Assembly: GCA_014804675.1 (NCBI GenBank)
Contig: JAAUZH010000009.1
Coordinates: 159,684 to 223,683, forward strand
DNA: 64,000 nt
Reading direction: 5' to 3'
Source: Lachnospiraceae bacterium
Lineage (GTDB): Bacteria; Bacillota; Clostridia; Lachnospirales; Lachnospiraceae
Both the position numbers and the translations under genes were made by a program. Positions 1 to 11,677 of this stretch are shown here, in pieces (within the stretch, counting starts at the first letter, position 1; each line of letters starts with the position of its first letter). The notes beneath the pieces were generated by a model that saw only the letters and a program-made list of their open reading frames with translations, did not search any database and was not told where the DNA came from.

Positions 1-573
1 GATGTGATGGACGGTTTGTTTGTTCCGTCCATTTCCTTTGGAATGCCGGTAATCCAATCCATCCGTCCCTGTACGGACCGTGTCTTTGACGTACACCTGA
101 TGATAGACAAGCCTTACCGGTATATTGAAGAGTTCGTAAAGGCCGGAGCGGATATTATCACCTTTCATGTGGAAGCCTGCGACTGCGTGAAGGAGACCAT
201 TGCCCAAATTAGAAAATATGACAAGAAGGCGGGAATCTCTTTGAATCCGGCTACACCCATTTCCGAAATCGAGCCATATCTTGAGCTTGTGGATTTGATT
301 TTGGTCATGTCCGTGAATCCGGGCTTTGGAGGCCAGAAATACATAGAAGGAAGCACAGAGAAAATCGCACAGCTTAGGAAGCTGGTGGATGAAAGAAAGC
401 TGGATGCGGTGATTTCCGTTGACGGCGGCATCAAAAAAGAAAATGTGCGGGAAGTGTTGGAGGCAGGCGCCGATGTTGTGGTGGCGGGGTCAGCAGTGTT
501 TCATGGGGATGTGGAAGAAAATATGGGATTTTTCATGAAACAGTTAAGAGAATTTGAAGAAAGAAATGCGTAA
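1..573 (+). CDS. rpe: Ribulose-phosphate 3-epimerase, 5'-truncated by window edge
   Basis: Interconverts D-ribulose 5-phosphate and D-xylulose 5-phosphate in the cytosolic pentose phosphate pathway. The visible frame opens with DVMDG, the metal-binding Asp motif that normally lies about 35 residues into this TIM-barrel enzyme, so roughly the first 33-35 residues lie outside the window. Further family marks are HLMIDKP, the His of FHVEA, MSVNPGFGGQ (phosphate-binding and catalytic loop) and SVDGGI near the C-terminus. The C-terminal end is normal. A bidirectional hairpin terminator follows and separates it from the convergent upp gene. Confidence 0.95.
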   Translation, partial: DVMDGLFVPSISFGMPVIQSIRPCTDRVFDVHLMIDKPYRYIEEFVKAGADIITFHVEACDCVKETIAQIRKYDKKAGISLNPATPISEIEPYLELVDLILVMSVNPGFGGQKYIEGSTEKIAQLRKLVDERKLDAVISVDGGIKKENVREVLEAGADVVVAGSAVFHGDVEENMGFFMKQLREFEERNA

Positions 574-576
574 AAT

Positions 577-616
577 AATAATTCCGGTGGTAAACAGAAA
601 GACCGCCGGAATTATT
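577..616. terminator. Bidirectional terminator between rpe and upp
   Basis: A 15-base arm (577-591) pairs with 602-616 with one wobble or mismatch around a 10-base loop. Because the arm starts with AATAATT, it gives a T-rich 3' side on both strands. It lies exactly between two convergent genes. Confidence 0.85.
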
Positions 617-632
617 TGTGTGCTGTTTCAGG

Positions 633-1262
633 TTATTTTGTACCGAAAATCCGGTCTCCGGCATCTCCAAGTCCGGGAACGATATAGCCGTGTTCATTTA
701 ACCGTTCATCCAATGCGCCTATATATAAATCCACATCCGGATGGGCTTCCTGCATTTTGGCAACGCCTTCCGGTGCGGCAAGAATGCACATAAAATGAAT
801 TTTTTTGCAGCCTTTTTCTTTTAACATGCGGATGGCCTCTACAGAAGAACCGCCGGTGGCAAGCATAGGGTCTACCACGAATACTTCCCTCTCGGCACAG
901 TCTGCCGGAAGCTTACAATAATATTCTACCGGTTCTAACGTTTCCGGGTCACGGTATAGTCCGATATGTCCTACTTTGGCAGCGGGTATCAGCTCCAGCA
1001 CGCCGTCTACCATGCCAATGCCTGCCCGAAGAATAGGAACTACGGCCATTTTTTTTCCTTTTAATTCTTTTGCGGTAGTGTTGCAGACGGGAGTCTGGAT
1101 TTCAACATCCATAAGGGGCAGGTCCCTTGTTGCTTCATAGCAGATGAGCATTGCAATTTCCTTTATAGTCTGGCGGAAATCCTTTGTTCCTGTTTCAATG
1201 CGTCTGATATAGCCAATCTTGTGCTGTATCAAAGGGTGATCCATAATCAGTGTTTTTGCCAT
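633..1262 (-). CDS. upp: Uracil phosphoribosyltransferase
   Basis: Salvages uracil to UMP with PRPP in the cytosol. About 209 residues, the usual length. Visible marks are the PRPP-binding loop [21 protein letters not shown], and the C-terminal [11 protein letters not shown] that closes the uracil pocket. I chose the start at MAKTLIM: the GGAGG site lies about 10 bases before it, whereas the alternative ATG three codons upstream almost touches that site. Transcribed alone and convergent with rpe. Confidence 0.95.
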   Translation of the reverse strand: MAKTLIMDHPLIQHKIGYIRRIETGTKDFRQTIKEIAMLICYEATRDLPLMDVEIQTPVCNTTAKELKGKKMAVVPILRAGIGMVDGVLELIPAAKVGHIGLYRDPETLEPVEYYCKLPADCAEREVFVVDPMLATGGSSVEAIRMLKEKGCKKIHFMCILAAPEGVAKMQEAHPDVDLYIGALDERLNEHGYIVPGLGDAGDRIFGTK

Positions 1263-1311
1263 AATGTGCATTCCTCCGTTTGTCTTTTCATATATTTGAA
1301 CTTTTTATAGC

Positions 1312-1418
1312 TTGTGCCATATGACCATTTAAATTATAACTGAATAGGAGTAATGGTTCAAGAGAAAATAGCAGGAGGAAAATTAGATTGACTAGCCGTT
1401 TGGCTAGTTTTCTTTTTT
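1312..1418 (+). promoter_or_regulatory. Promoter, 12-codon mini-ORF and terminator in the upp / regulator gap
   Basis: TTGTGC (1312-1317), exactly 17 bases, then TATAAC (1335-1340) gives a good sigma-A promoter. It is followed by a 12-codon ORF (1353-1391, RBS ATAGGAG) and then a hairpin with 7-bp arms (1391-1397 and 1402-1408) plus T-rich tail. The unit would make a ~70-nt terminated RNA. It could be a leader/attenuator for the sensory operon at 1540, a small RNA, or a decayed gene; the sequence does not decide. Confidence 0.4.
1391..1418 (+). terminator. Intrinsic terminator upstream of the response regulator
   Basis: ACTAGCC and GGCTAGT arms around GTTT, followed by TTTCTTTTTT. Strong plus-strand terminator although no full gene ends there. 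Confidence 0.75.
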
Positions 1419-1539
1419 AGCGAAATTTGTTACAATAGAAGATAACTATATGTGGGAATCCAGTAGAAGATGACATAGTTGTGAATCCGGGATGCCGACT
1501 GCAATATGAAATTACATAGATAAGGAGAAGGAAGAAAAC

Positions 1540-1908
1540 ATGGGTAAACATATTTTAGTAGTAGATGATGATGCAATGAATGTAAGGATGGCAGAATTTA
1601 TCTTGAAACAGCAGCAGTATCAGGTTTTAAAAGCCAGTTCCGGCATGGAATGCCTGGAAGTATTAAAAGACCAGCCGGTGGATCTGGTGCTTTTGGATAT
1701 TGAGATGCCAGAGATGAATGGGATGCAGACTTTGGAACGAATCCGGGAGGAGGAAAGGTTCTTAAAGATTCCCGTTATGTTCCTGACGGCTTCTACAGAG
1801 TTAGAGGATATGGAAAATGCCCAGAGGCTGGGGGCAGCCGGTTATGTAAAGAAACCCTTTCTGCCACAGGAACTGCTCGACCGGGTAGAGAAGGTAATCG
1901 GCCAGTAA
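1540..1908 (+). CDS. CheY-like single-domain response regulator
   Basis: A 122-residue stand-alone receiver domain with no output domain. The acidic triad DDD is at residues 9-11, the phospho-acceptor Asp is in LLDIEMPEMNG near residue 54, the switch Thr is in FLTAST and the conserved Lys is in VKKPF. It stops 20 bases before the giant hybrid kinase, is probably co-transcribed with it, and is likely a diffusible phosphoryl partner of the two kinases. It closely resembles the second receiver of that kinase, suggesting duplication inside the operon. The RBS AAGGAGAAGGAAG precedes the ATG. Confidence 0.9.
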   Translation: MGKHILVVDDDAMNVRMAEFILKQQQYQVLKASSGMECLEVLKDQPVDLVLLDIEMPEMNGMQTLERIREEERFLKIPVMFLTASTELEDMENAQRLGAAGYVKKPFLPQELLDRVEKVIGQ

Positions 1909-1928
1909 AAAACGGGATGGAGGAAGTG

Positions 1929-4900
1929 ATGGGGCTATTATATAACGTTAATTTTGAAGTGGCTGCCGCCATTTATATGGTGATTTTATATATTTACCTG
2001 CGGATTCAATATGAAGGGCACTTAAAGAGGTACCGGGAGTTTCAAAAACTGATGCTGCTGATTCTGTTTGCAGACATCATGGATGTTATCACGGCTGTTA
2101 CAATCAGTTACGCAATGACTGTTCCTATATGGCTTAATATGCTGATGAATACTATATATTTTGGTGCGGATGCAGCTTTTTTATATACGTTTGTGAATTA
2201 TGTGGTATTTTGTGGTTCGCCCGGCAAAAAGGGCTCGCTTGGGGATAATGTACTGAATAAAGTCATATGGATTGGCTTTATATCCGTTTTGTTCATTAAT
2301 TTGTTCAGCGGCGTGATTTTTTCCTTTAGCGGGGAAGGCGAATATAAACATGGCATTCTTTATCCAATCGTGTATGCGGTGCCGGTTTATTTTATTTTTT
2401 ATGCAGCGCTGGTATTTTTCAAGAATCAGAAAGTATTTGACAAAAAGCAGAAGATTTCCATTGGCAGCTTTCTGATTCTGGCAATTTTAGGGCCTGTTTT
2501 ACAAATGCTTGTATTTCCGGATGTGCTTTTAAGTGTATTTACGGCTACTCTTGCAATGTTGATTATGTTCTTTTCTTTAGAGACACCGGATTACCAGAAG
2601 CTCATGAAGACCATGAAGGAACTGGAAAGAACAAGAGAAGAAGCAGAGGCGGCAAAGGAGGAGGCAGAAGCAGCAAATCAGGCAAAAACGGAGTTTTTGT
2701 CAAATATGTCTCATGAGATTCGTACGCCCATCAATGCGGTTCTTGGAAATAATGAAATGATTATGGGAAAGACCGGGGAAAGCCAGACGGTAGCCTATGC
2801 CATGAATGTGCAGGCAGCGGGAAGGACGCTGCTTTCCATGGTAGAGGACATTCTGGATTTTACCAATATTGATGCCGGGACTATAAAGCTGGAAGCGGCG
2901 CCTTATTCCGTCCTCTCAATCTTGCAGGATGTAATCGTCTATGCAAGATATTGCGGGGAGAATAAAAACCTGGAGATTCGTTTGGATATTGATGAGAAGC
3001 TGCCACAGGAGCTGTCAGGAGATGTGGTGAGGCTTACACAGATATTCAATAATCTGATGTCCAATGCCATCAAATACACACAGGAAGGCTTTGTGGAGCT
3101 GACAGTTCAGTGGCAGGAGCCTGAGGAAAAGGCTCAGGAAGGCTTTGGGAAAATGCTGGTACAGGTAAGGGACAGCGGCATTGGCATGAAGACAGAGGAT
3201 ATTGTAAGGATATCCAACAGTTTTTCCAGATTTGATAATCGGAAGACCCGGAATATCGGAGGGCTTGGACTGGGGCTTTCCATAGTGACCAGACTCCTTG
3301 ACCTTATGGGAAGCAAACTGGAAATTGAGAGTGAATATGAAAAGGGAAGCACCTTTTCCTTTTGCATCAGTCAGGAAATTGTAAATGGGACTCCCATTGG
3401 TTCCATAAATGACGATATTGCCTGTTATACATTACAGCAGGTAAAGGTGCAGGAAAAATTCATAGCGCCGGATGTAAGGATTCTGGCAGTAGATGATAAT
3501 GTGATGAATCTGGATTTGTTCCGGGGGATTTTAAGGGATACGAAAATGCAGATTGACACCGCTTCTAATGGAGAAGAGGCATTAAGGCAATTAGAAAAAG
3601 AAACATATCATATGATTTTTTTAGACCATATGATGCCGGTTATGGATGGAATGGAGACTCTAAAGGAAATCAGGAAAAGAAATCTATGCCCGGGCGTCCC
3701 TGTTATTGTCCTTACGGCAAATGCGGTGCATGGCGCAAAAGAAAACTATCAGCAGGCGGGCTTTGATGATTATCTGTCAAAACCTGTGGGCATAAAGCAG
3801 CTGGAGGCAATGATCCGGAAATACCTGCCGGAAGAGCTGGTTTTGGAAAAGGAAGAGCAGCCTGGGATAGAAGAGCTGGTAAAGGAAGAAAGCGAAGCAT
3901 CTTTTCTGGAAAGTTTGTCCTTTTTGGATGTGGCAACCGGACTGGCTTATTGTGCCGGAAGCGAGGAATTTTACCGCGAAATGCTGCAATCCTATCTGGA
4001 TAATAGTAAATATGAGGAAATCCGGAAGTTCTATGAGATAGAGGATTGGGAAAATTACCGGATTTTAGTACATGCCTTAAAAAGCACATCCCTTTCTATT
4101 GGAGCCAGCCAGTTTTCCAATCAGGCAAAGGAATTGGAACTGGCAGCAAAAGAAGGGCGGATTGAGGATGTCCACAAGGGACATGAAGACATGATGAGCT
4201 GCTATGGCAGGCTGCTTAAACAGCTTCAAAACGCAGTAAAAGAACCCCGGGAGGAGAAAAAGACAGATTCACAGCCTCAGGAAGCAAAGGAAAGCATTCT
4301 TGTAGTGGATGATGATTTGATGAACCTTCGGATTGCAGAAAAGATGCTGGAAGAGCAATTTCATGTGAAGTGCGTGAAATCCGGAAAGGAAGCTTTGGAA
4401 TTTCTGGAAAAAGAGATTCCCAATCTGATCCTGCTGGACTTACATATGCCGGAAATGGACGGCTTTGCCGTTATGGAGCATATCCGGGCAGAAGAACGCT
4501 ATCAGGATATTCCGGTGATTTTTCTGACGGCAGATAATGACAGGGATACGGAAGTAAAAGGATTTAGGGAAGGAGCCCTGGATTTTATTACAAAGCCTTT
4601 TATTGCAGATATTATGATTTCCCGTGTCAATCGTATTCTGGAGCTGAGCCGTCTGCAGAAGGATTTGCAGCGTGAGGTGGAAAAGCAGACAAGGAAGGCG
4701 GAGGAAAGACGGCAGAAGGTGGAACGGCTGTCTTCCCAGATTATACAGACGCTGGCAGGAACCATCGATGCCAAGGATAAATATACGAAGGGGCACTCTT
4801 CAAGAGTTGCGGAATATTCGGTAAAAATTGCCAGAAAGATGGGAAAATCGGAAAAAGAGCTGGAAGATATTTATTATATGGGCCTGCTTCATGATATCGG

Positions 4901-5306
4901 GAAAATAGGTATCCCTGACGGAATCATCAATAAGACATCGAAGCTGACAGATGAGGAGTATGAGTTCATAAAGTCACATCCCATGATTGGAGCGGAAATT
5001 CTGGAAAATATATCGGAAATGCCGGAAATTGGAACAGGAGCAAGGTGGCATCATGAACGATATGACGGAAAGGGATATCCGGATAAGTTAAAGGGCATGG
5101 AGATTCCGGAAACGGCAAGAATCATTGGCGTGGCAGATGCTTATGATGCCATGGCTTCCAAACGCAGCTACCGGGATGTGCTTCCCCAAAGTGTAGTGCG
5201 GGAGGAAATCGAAAAGGGAAAAGGAACACAGTTCGACCCTCTTATTGTGGATAAAATGCTTGAACTGATAGACGAGGACACTACATATCAGATGAGGGAG
5301 AAATAG
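1929..5306 (+). CDS. Giant hybrid sensor kinase: TM sensor-HK-REC-HPt-REC-HD-GYP
   Basis: Membrane sensor kinase of about 1125 residues combining a phosphorelay and a c-di-GMP phosphodiesterase-type output. In order: six or more membrane segments (residues ~5-220), a coiled coil, a His box NMSHEIRTP (His ~261), an ATPase with N box NAIKYT, DSGIGM and GGLGLGLS, REC1 (~515-635, Asp in LLDHMMPVMDG), an HPt (His in HALKSTS, ~714), REC2 (~789-905, LLDLHMPEMDG), and HD-GYP (~937-1120, with HDIGKIG and HHERYDGKGYP intact). I prefer the ATG at 1929, because the GGAGG site overlaps the earlier ATG at 1917. HD-GYP domains hydrolyse c-di-GMP; that this one does is inferred from the intact metal ligands. 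Confidence 0.9.
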   Translation: MGLLYNVNFEVAAAIYMVILYIYLRIQYEGHLKRYREFQKLMLLILFADIMDVITAVTISYAMTVPIWLNMLMNTIYFGADAAFLYTFVNYVVFCGSPGKKGSLGDNVLNKVIWIGFISVLFINLFSGVIFSFSGEGEYKHGILYPIVYAVPVYFIFYAALVFFKNQKVFDKKQKISIGSFLILAILGPVLQMLVFPDVLLSVFTATLAMLIMFFSLETPDYQKLMKTMKELERTREEAEAAKEEAEAANQAKTEFLSNMSHEIRTPINAVLGNNEMIMGKTGESQTVAYAMNVQAAGRTLLSMVEDILDFTNIDAGTIKLEAAPYSVLSILQDVIVYARYCGENKNLEIRLDIDEKLPQELSGDVVRLTQIFNNLMSNAIKYTQEGFVELTVQWQEPEEKAQEGFGKMLVQVRDSGIGMKTEDIVRISNSFSRFDNRKTRNIGGLGLGLSIVTRLLDLMGSKLEIESEYEKGSTFSFCISQEIVNGTPIGSINDDIACYTLQQVKVQEKFIAPDVRILAVDDNVMNLDLFRGILRDTKMQIDTASNGEEALRQLEKETYHMIFLDHMMPVMDGMETLKEIRKRNLCPGVPVIVLTANAVHGAKENYQQAGFDDYLSKPVGIKQLEAMIRKYLPEELVLEKEEQPGIEELVKEESEASFLESLSFLDVATGLAYCAGSEEFYREMLQSYLDNSKYEEIRKFYEIEDWENYRILVHALKSTSLSIGASQFSNQAKELELAAKEGRIEDVHKGHEDMMSCYGRLLKQLQNAVKEPREEKKTDSQPQEAKESILVVDDDLMNLRIAEKMLEEQFHVKCVKSGKEALEFLEKEIPNLILLDLHMPEMDGFAVMEHIRAEERYQDIPVIFLTADNDRDTEVKGFREGALDFITKPFIADIMISRVNRILELSRLQKDLQREVEKQTRKAEERRQKVERLSSQIIQTLAGTIDAKDKYTKGHSSRVAEYSVKIARKMGKSEKELEDIYYMGLLHDIGKIGIPDGIINKTSKLTDEEYEFIKSHPMIGAEILENISEMPEIGTGARWHHERYDGKGYPDKLKGMEIPETARIIGVADAYDAMASKRSYRDVLPQSVVREEIEKGKGTQFDPLIVDKMLELIDEDTTYQMREK

Positions 5307-5334
5307 ACTACATTATTTGCGACTGGAGAAAAAC

Positions 5335-6435
5335 ATGAAAAAAATTGGAAGCATAGCAGGCGGAATCCTAGTAATCATTATAGTTGGGATTTTCTTCATC
5401 AGTGGACAAAAGAGAAATACAGAAGTAACTGAAAAGCAGACAAAGGTGGGAGTGATTCTGAATGGAAGCAGTCAGGATTCCAGCTGGGGCCAGTCTCACT
5501 ATGAAGGAATGGAAAAAAGTGCGGAGCAATTAAATTTAAAAGTATATTACAGGGAAGATGTGCCTGAAGACGAATCCTGTATGGAATCCATGGAGGAATT
5601 GATAGGAGAAGGCTGTGAGATCATTATATGTGATTCTTTTGGATATGGAGAGTGGGAGCTTGCAGTTGCGAAAATACATCCGGAGGTATATTTTTTTCAT
5701 GCTGCAGGGATAGAGACAAGCGATAATCTGTCCGCCTACTTTGGCAGGATTTATCAGATGAGATATTTAAGCGGAATAGTGGCAGGACTGCAGACAGAAA
5801 CAAATAAAATCGGTTATGTGGCTGCTTTTCCCATTTCAGAGGTAAACCGGGGAATCAATGCTTTTACGCTGGGGGTGCGTTCGGTAAATCCGGAGGCACT
5901 TGTTTATGTGGAATGGAGCAATTCCTGGACGGAAGACGAGGCAAATGAAAAGGCGGCAGAAAAGCTGCTTGAGACCCAATCCATAGATGTACTTGCCATG
6001 CACACCAATTCCCTGGCGCCTCTTGAGCTGGCGGAGGAAAAGGGAATCTGGTCCATAGGCTATAACTGGGACAACAGCCAGGACTATCCCAATTCGTTTT
6101 TGACGGCGCCGGTGTGGAATTGGGAAAATTTTTACGAACCTCGTATTTTGGAATGCCTGCAGGGAAAATTCAAAGGAGTCAATTATTGGGAAGGAATCGA
6201 AACGAAGGTAGTGGCATTGGCGCCTCTGACGGATCAGGTAAAGGAAGGGATTCCAGAGAAAGTGGAGGAACAGCAAAAAGAGCTGGAAAGCGGCGCTTTT
6301 GATGTTTTCTACGGCCCTATCAGCGACAGGGACGGAACGCTGAGGGTGGCATTGGGAGAAAATATGTCTGACGAGGCAATGCTCAATGAATTTGACTGGT
6401 ACGTGGAGGGAGTGCGGCTAAATGGTGAGGAATAA
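5335..6435 (+). CDS. BMP/PnrA-family binding protein, N-terminally anchored (copy 1)
   Basis: About 366 residues. An N-terminal hydrophobic anchor (residues ~7-26) lacks a lipobox Cys, so it looks like a signal anchor rather than the usual lipoprotein. The rest is a type I periplasmic-binding fold of the Basic Membrane Protein family, whose known members bind nucleosides (family knowledge). Visible marks are VGVILNGSSQDSSWGQ, the hinge segment IGYVAAF...NRGINAFTLG and the C-terminal DRDGTLR. The start at 5335 has GGAG seven bases upstream. It overlaps copy 2 by 14 bases. No ABC ATPase or permease is nearby, so it probably presents ligand to the flanking kinases. Confidence 0.85.
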   Translation: MKKIGSIAGGILVIIIVGIFFISGQKRNTEVTEKQTKVGVILNGSSQDSSWGQSHYEGMEKSAEQLNLKVYYREDVPEDESCMESMEELIGEGCEIIICDSFGYGEWELAVAKIHPEVYFFHAAGIETSDNLSAYFGRIYQMRYLSGIVAGLQTETNKIGYVAAFPISEVNRGINAFTLGVRSVNPEALVYVEWSNSWTEDEANEKAAEKLLETQSIDVLAMHTNSLAPLELAEEKGIWSIGYNWDNSQDYPNSFLTAPVWNWENFYEPRILECLQGKFKGVNYWEGIETKVVALAPLTDQVKEGIPEKVEEQQKELESGAFDVFYGPISDRDGTLRVALGENMSDEAMLNEFDWYVEGVRLNGEE

Positions 6436-7525
6436 ATGGAAAAAAAGGCTCCTTTTAGGTATGGCAGCACTGGTTGCCGTTGCAATCCTTGTGCTGATTG
6501 TGGGATTTGGAAATAGAAAAGAAAAGGATAGGATAAGGGTTGGATTTATTATATCGGGCAGTATTAGGGAAAACGGATGGAATGGCATGCACTATCAAGG
6601 AATAAAAGCTGCCTGCGACAAGCTGGGAGTGGAACTGTTGATAAAAGAGAATGTGGCAGAGGGAACAGGACAGTGTGAGCCTGCCCTGCGCCAGCTTGCA
6701 GAAGAAGGGGCACAGATGATTTTCTTAAGCAGCTACGGCTATTCCGAAGAGGTGCTTCAGGTAGTGGAAGCATATCCGGAAATTGTATTCTGCGTGAATT
6801 CATCTGAGTATCATACAGATAATATGACCTCTTATTTTGCAAGGATGTATCAGGCACGGTATCTGGCAGGAATCATAGCAGGAATGCGCACTGAGAGCGG
6901 GCGGATTGGTTATGTGGCAGCCATGTCCAATAATGAGGTGAATCGTGGGATAAGTGCATTTACCCTTGGGGTAAAAAGAGTGAATCCCGATGCAAAGGTA
7001 ATCGTGGCATGGACAGGTACATGGGACGATAAGGAAAAAGAGCAGGATATGGCAGACAGGCTGATTCGGGAAAAAAAGGTGGATGTACTGACCTGCCACC
7101 AGAATCAGGCACATGTAATCGAAACAGCGGAAGCGGCGGGAATTGATTCTATCGGCTATCATATGGCATCAGAAGGACTTTCGGAGCATTATCTGACCGC
7201 TGTAGTATGCAACTGGGAATTGGTATATAGGCAGATGATACGGGAATTTTTGCAGGGAAAAGGAAATTCCCAGGATAATTATTGGATTGGACTGAAACAG
7301 GGAGCAGTTGCGCTTTCCGATTATTCGGGAGCTGTATCCAAGGAAATAAAAAACGAAGTAAAGCAGGCAAAAGAAGAAATATTGAGCGGAAAAGATATTT
7401 TTTCCGGTGAGATTTATGACAGGGACGGAACACTTCGCTGCGGCGAAAATGAGACCATTAGTGATGAAATGCTTTTGGAACAGTTCGACTGGTACGTAGA
7501 GGGTGTGGAATTTTATGAAGAATAG
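6422..7525 (+). CDS. BMP/PnrA-family binding protein, N-terminally anchored (copy 2)
   Basis: A 367-residue paralogue of the preceding gene. It shares VGFIISGS, the [10 protein letters not shown] hinge, DRDGTLR and the terminal EFDWYVEGV / QFDWYVEGV ending, so the pair arose by tandem duplication. It has an N-terminal anchor (residues ~8-28) with no lipobox Cys. It overlaps copy 1 and the following kinase (11-base overlap), implying translational coupling. Ligand unknown; nucleoside-like by family. Confidence 0.85.
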   Translation: MVRNKWKKRLLLGMAALVAVAILVLIVGFGNRKEKDRIRVGFIISGSIRENGWNGMHYQGIKAACDKLGVELLIKENVAEGTGQCEPALRQLAEEGAQMIFLSSYGYSEEVLQVVEAYPEIVFCVNSSEYHTDNMTSYFARMYQARYLAGIIAGMRTESGRIGYVAAMSNNEVNRGISAFTLGVKRVNPDAKVIVAWTGTWDDKEKEQDMADRLIREKKVDVLTCHQNQAHVIETAEAAGIDSIGYHMASEGLSEHYLTAVVCNWELVYRQMIREFLQGKGNSQDNYWIGLKQGAVALSDYSGAVSKEIKNEVKQAKEEILSGKDIFSGEIYDRDGTLRCGENETISDEMLLEQFDWYVEGVEFYEE

Positions 7526-10067
7526 TCTTGACAGTAGAAAAACAAAAATTGCGGTCGGAATGGCTTTGTTTATTGTAGTGCTGGTAATTGTAGGAATCCT
7601 GATGCAATTTAAAATCCAACAGCTTTTAAAGGGCTATATGGAAAAGCAGGTGGAGCTTCAGGCAGGGATTCTGGCGGAGCGGGCGGATGAACGGTTTCAA
7701 GCAGAGTTCGTGAATATGAATCTGCTGGCAGGCTACATACAAACAGAAGGTATAGATGAGGAATCCGGGGTCTGGAATGCTTTGGAGGAAGAAAAGGTGA
7801 AGGAGCTTGCAGAACCTGCTTTGAAAGAACATGCAAGCTATGGCTTACTGGAGCTGGACGGAAATGCCATTTATGGAAATGCATTGGACTTTACAAAGTG
7901 TTCTGGAATCCTGGAATCATTTCGGGGGAAAGAGGCAGTCTGTTATAGCGAAGAGCTTGGATTGCTTTTTACCTTGCCAATCTATAGCGGAAACAATGTA
8001 AAATATGTGTTATATAAGTTGTATGATAAAAGCTTTCTTGTGGAAGAATTTGGAATGACCTGTTATGGCGGGGCAGGCAGGATTCTGTTGGCAAGTAAGG
8101 ACGGACAGATTATAGTTCCCTTTGCAAAGCAGACGGAGGAGATTTCCTTTGAAACATCGGGAATGGAAGAAGCAGTTTCCCATATCCGGGAAAAAATGAA
8201 TGTATTAGCAGTAGCCGCAGCTGATTATAAGGATGGGAAGGAAAGGAATTTTCTGTTTGCAGCAGAGATGAATTCTGAGAATCTGTATCTGGTGGGAATC
8301 GTGCCGGAGGCTGTGGTGGCAGAAGGAATGTGGGATATCAGCACTTTGGTATTGTGGGTGTTTGGACTGTTGTTGCTGCTTTTTGTCATTGGGACTTTTT
8401 ATCTGTTTGGAGCAGAGGAAAAGGCAAAGGAAAGTGATGAGCTGCGGAAGGCAAAGGCAGCAGCGGAAAAGGCGAACCGCTCCAAAAGCGAATTCCTGGC
8501 AAATATGTCCCATGAAATCCGCACGCCCATCAATGCGGTGATGGGGATGAATGAAATGGTACTAAGGGAAAGTCAGGATGAGAATATCAGGGAATATGCC
8601 CAGAATATCCAAAGCGCCAGCCAGAACCTGTTAGCGCTGATTAACGATATTCTTGATTTTTCCAAAATTGAATCCGGAAAGATGGAGATCGTGGAGGAAT
8701 CCTATCATCTTACATCGCTTTTAAATGATGTAGTCAATATGATACAGGTACGGGCGGACCAAAAAGGATTGGAATTTCATGTTCAGGTGGATAAGGACTT
8801 GCCCAATGGATTGTATGGAGCAGAAACCAGAATTCGTCAGATTATGGTGAATATTTTAAACAATGGAGTGAAATATACGAAAAAGGGAAGCGTATCCCTT
8901 ATTCTCCGGGGTGAAAAGCAGGAGGATGGAAGACTGCTTTTACAGATGATGGTGAAGGATACCGGCATTGGAATAAAGGAGGAAGATAAGCAGAAGCTGT
9001 TTGTAGATTTCCAGAGACTGGATGTGGCGGTAAATCAGGGCATAGAAGGAACCGGGCTGGGGCTTGCCATTACCAGCCGCCTGGTGGAACGAATGCAGGG
9101 AAGCCTTACGGTAGACAGTACCTATGGAGAAGGCTCTACCTTTACGGTTTGCCTGCCCCAGAAAATTACGGACATGGAGCCTATCGGTGATTTCAAGGAA
9201 AAATATAGAGTTTATATGCAAAGGCAGCAGAAATATCATGAAAGCTTCGTGGCTCCGGAAGCAAAAATCCTTGTAGTGGATGATAATGAGATGAATCTGT
9301 TCGTGGTAAGGAGCTTGCTGAAGAAGACAGAGGTGCAGATAACCGAATGTAAAAGCGGCAGGGAATGCCTTGAGCTCATGGCAAAAGAGAAGTTCCATAT
9401 CATATTGTTAGACCATATGATGCCGGAAATGGACGGAATTGAAACATTGCGCCGGGCGAAAGCAATGGAAGAAAACCTGTGCAGGGAAACACCGGTAATC
9501 GCATTGACGGCAAATGCTATTTTAGGCGCCCGTGATACTTACTTAAAGGAAGGCTTTGACAGTTACTTAAGCAAGCCTATTGATGGAATGGAACTGGAGA
9601 ATATGCTGAGAAATCACATTCCAAAGGAGCTTCTTGGAAAGAGGCTGGAAGAGAAGCGGGATGAGGAGGATAAGCAGGACAAAGAAATTTCCAGGGAGAC
9701 GAAAAAAGAGACAGAGCTGTTAAATGAATATCTGGACATTTCCCTTGGAATGCAGTACAGCGCAGGAAATGAAGAAATGTACCGGGAGTTTCTTTCCATG
9801 TTCTGTGATATGAAGGAGGAAAAGAAGCGGAATATTCAGAAAAGCTTTTTTGAAGAGGACTTAGAAAATTATACCGTATATGTCCATGCCCTAAAGTCCA
9901 CGTCCCTAAGCATTGGCGGACAAAAGCTGTCGGAACTGGCGGCAAGGCTGGAGAAGGCAGGACGGCAGAAGGAGATTGATTTTATCAAAGAACATGAAGA
10001 AGAGCTGATGGAGTTGTATGAGCTGACGGCAGAGGAGGCAAGGGCATTTATAAAGAGTGAAAAGTAG
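7515..10067 (+). CDS. Hybrid sensor histidine kinase with REC and HPt domains
   Basis: About 850 residues: TM1 (~13-33), an extracellular sensor of about 240 residues (Cache-like by size and place, not proven), TM2 (~276-296), His box NMSHEIRTP (His ~331), ATPase with NNGVKYT, DTGIGI and GTGLGLA, a receiver (~584-700, [11 protein letters not shown]) and a C-terminal HPt (HALKSTS, His ~792). Its cytoplasmic half is very like the front half of the kinase at 1929 but lacks REC2 and HD-GYP. The start at 7515 lies inside the end of the BMP gene, after a GAGGGTG site. It probably shares a phosphorelay with the upstream proteins. Confidence 0.9.
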   Translation: MKNSLDSRKTKIAVGMALFIVVLVIVGILMQFKIQQLLKGYMEKQVELQAGILAERADERFQAEFVNMNLLAGYIQTEGIDEESGVWNALEEEKVKELAEPALKEHASYGLLELDGNAIYGNALDFTKCSGILESFRGKEAVCYSEELGLLFTLPIYSGNNVKYVLYKLYDKSFLVEEFGMTCYGGAGRILLASKDGQIIVPFAKQTEEISFETSGMEEAVSHIREKMNVLAVAAADYKDGKERNFLFAAEMNSENLYLVGIVPEAVVAEGMWDISTLVLWVFGLLLLLFVIGTFYLFGAEEKAKESDELRKAKAAAEKANRSKSEFLANMSHEIRTPINAVMGMNEMVLRESQDENIREYAQNIQSASQNLLALINDILDFSKIESGKMEIVEESYHLTSLLNDVVNMIQVRADQKGLEFHVQVDKDLPNGLYGAETRIRQIMVNILNNGVKYTKKGSVSLILRGEKQEDGRLLLQMMVKDTGIGIKEEDKQKLFVDFQRLDVAVNQGIEGTGLGLAITSRLVERMQGSLTVDSTYGEGSTFTVCLPQKITDMEPIGDFKEKYRVYMQRQQKYHESFVAPEAKILVVDDNEMNLFVVRSLLKKTEVQITECKSGRECLELMAKEKFHIILLDHMMPEMDGIETLRRAKAMEENLCRETPVIALTANAILGARDTYLKEGFDSYLSKPIDGMELENMLRNHIPKELLGKRLEEKRDEEDKQDKEISRETKKETELLNEYLDISLGMQYSAGNEEMYREFLSMFCDMKEEKKRNIQKSFFEEDLENYTVYVHALKSTSLSIGGQKLSELAARLEKAGRQKEIDFIKEHEEELMELYELTAEEARAFIKSEK

Positions 10068-10069
10068 AT

Positions 10070-10105
10070 TTCTGCATAATTTTGCAGAAGTCATCAGCTT
10101 TTTTT
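10070..10105 (+). terminator. Possible terminator after the kinase operon
   Basis: TTCTGCA pairs with TGCAGAA around a 6-base loop (10070-10089), with a T-run about ten bases beyond. The gap to the T-run is longer than usual, so this is only a candidate. Confidence 0.4.
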
Positions 10106-10180
10106 CTGCGGTTCTGGTTTTCCAGAAAAGAACAGAATCCAGAAGAATATTTAAATGAGAATAATTCTTATTTTCATTTA

Positions 10181-10209
10181 TTGACTGTATAAATTGGCAA
10201 TGTTATACT
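10181..10209 (+). promoter_or_regulatory. Sigma-A promoter of eno
   Basis: TTGACT, 17 bases, TATACT. The ~145-base leader downstream holds a 16-base palindrome (GTTAGTT/AACTAAC, near 10217-10232) and a 9-bp hairpin (GCTGGAAGG with CCTTCCAGC, about 10297-10321) that could act in mRNA stability or control. Confidence 0.8.
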
Positions 10210-10335
10210 TTCTTTGGTTAGTTAAAACTAACTATGTTTTAATCATGTGAACTCCTTTCAAAGGTGCTGCAGCTGCTGAATGCGACATCTTTTGTAGCTG
10301 GAAGGCTGCTTCCCTTCCAGCAGGGAGTATCTTGA

Positions 10336-11658
<1,323 letters not shown>

Positions 11659-11677
11659 TAGATGCAGGGGTGTAGAA

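Noticed and set aside
9577..9945. Long antisense ORFs opposite the kinases (also at 3712-4089, 5836-6276 and 8940-9398)
   Set aside because: They mirror strong coding sequence of the plus-strand kinases and binding proteins, lack ribosome sites and have low-complexity shadow composition.
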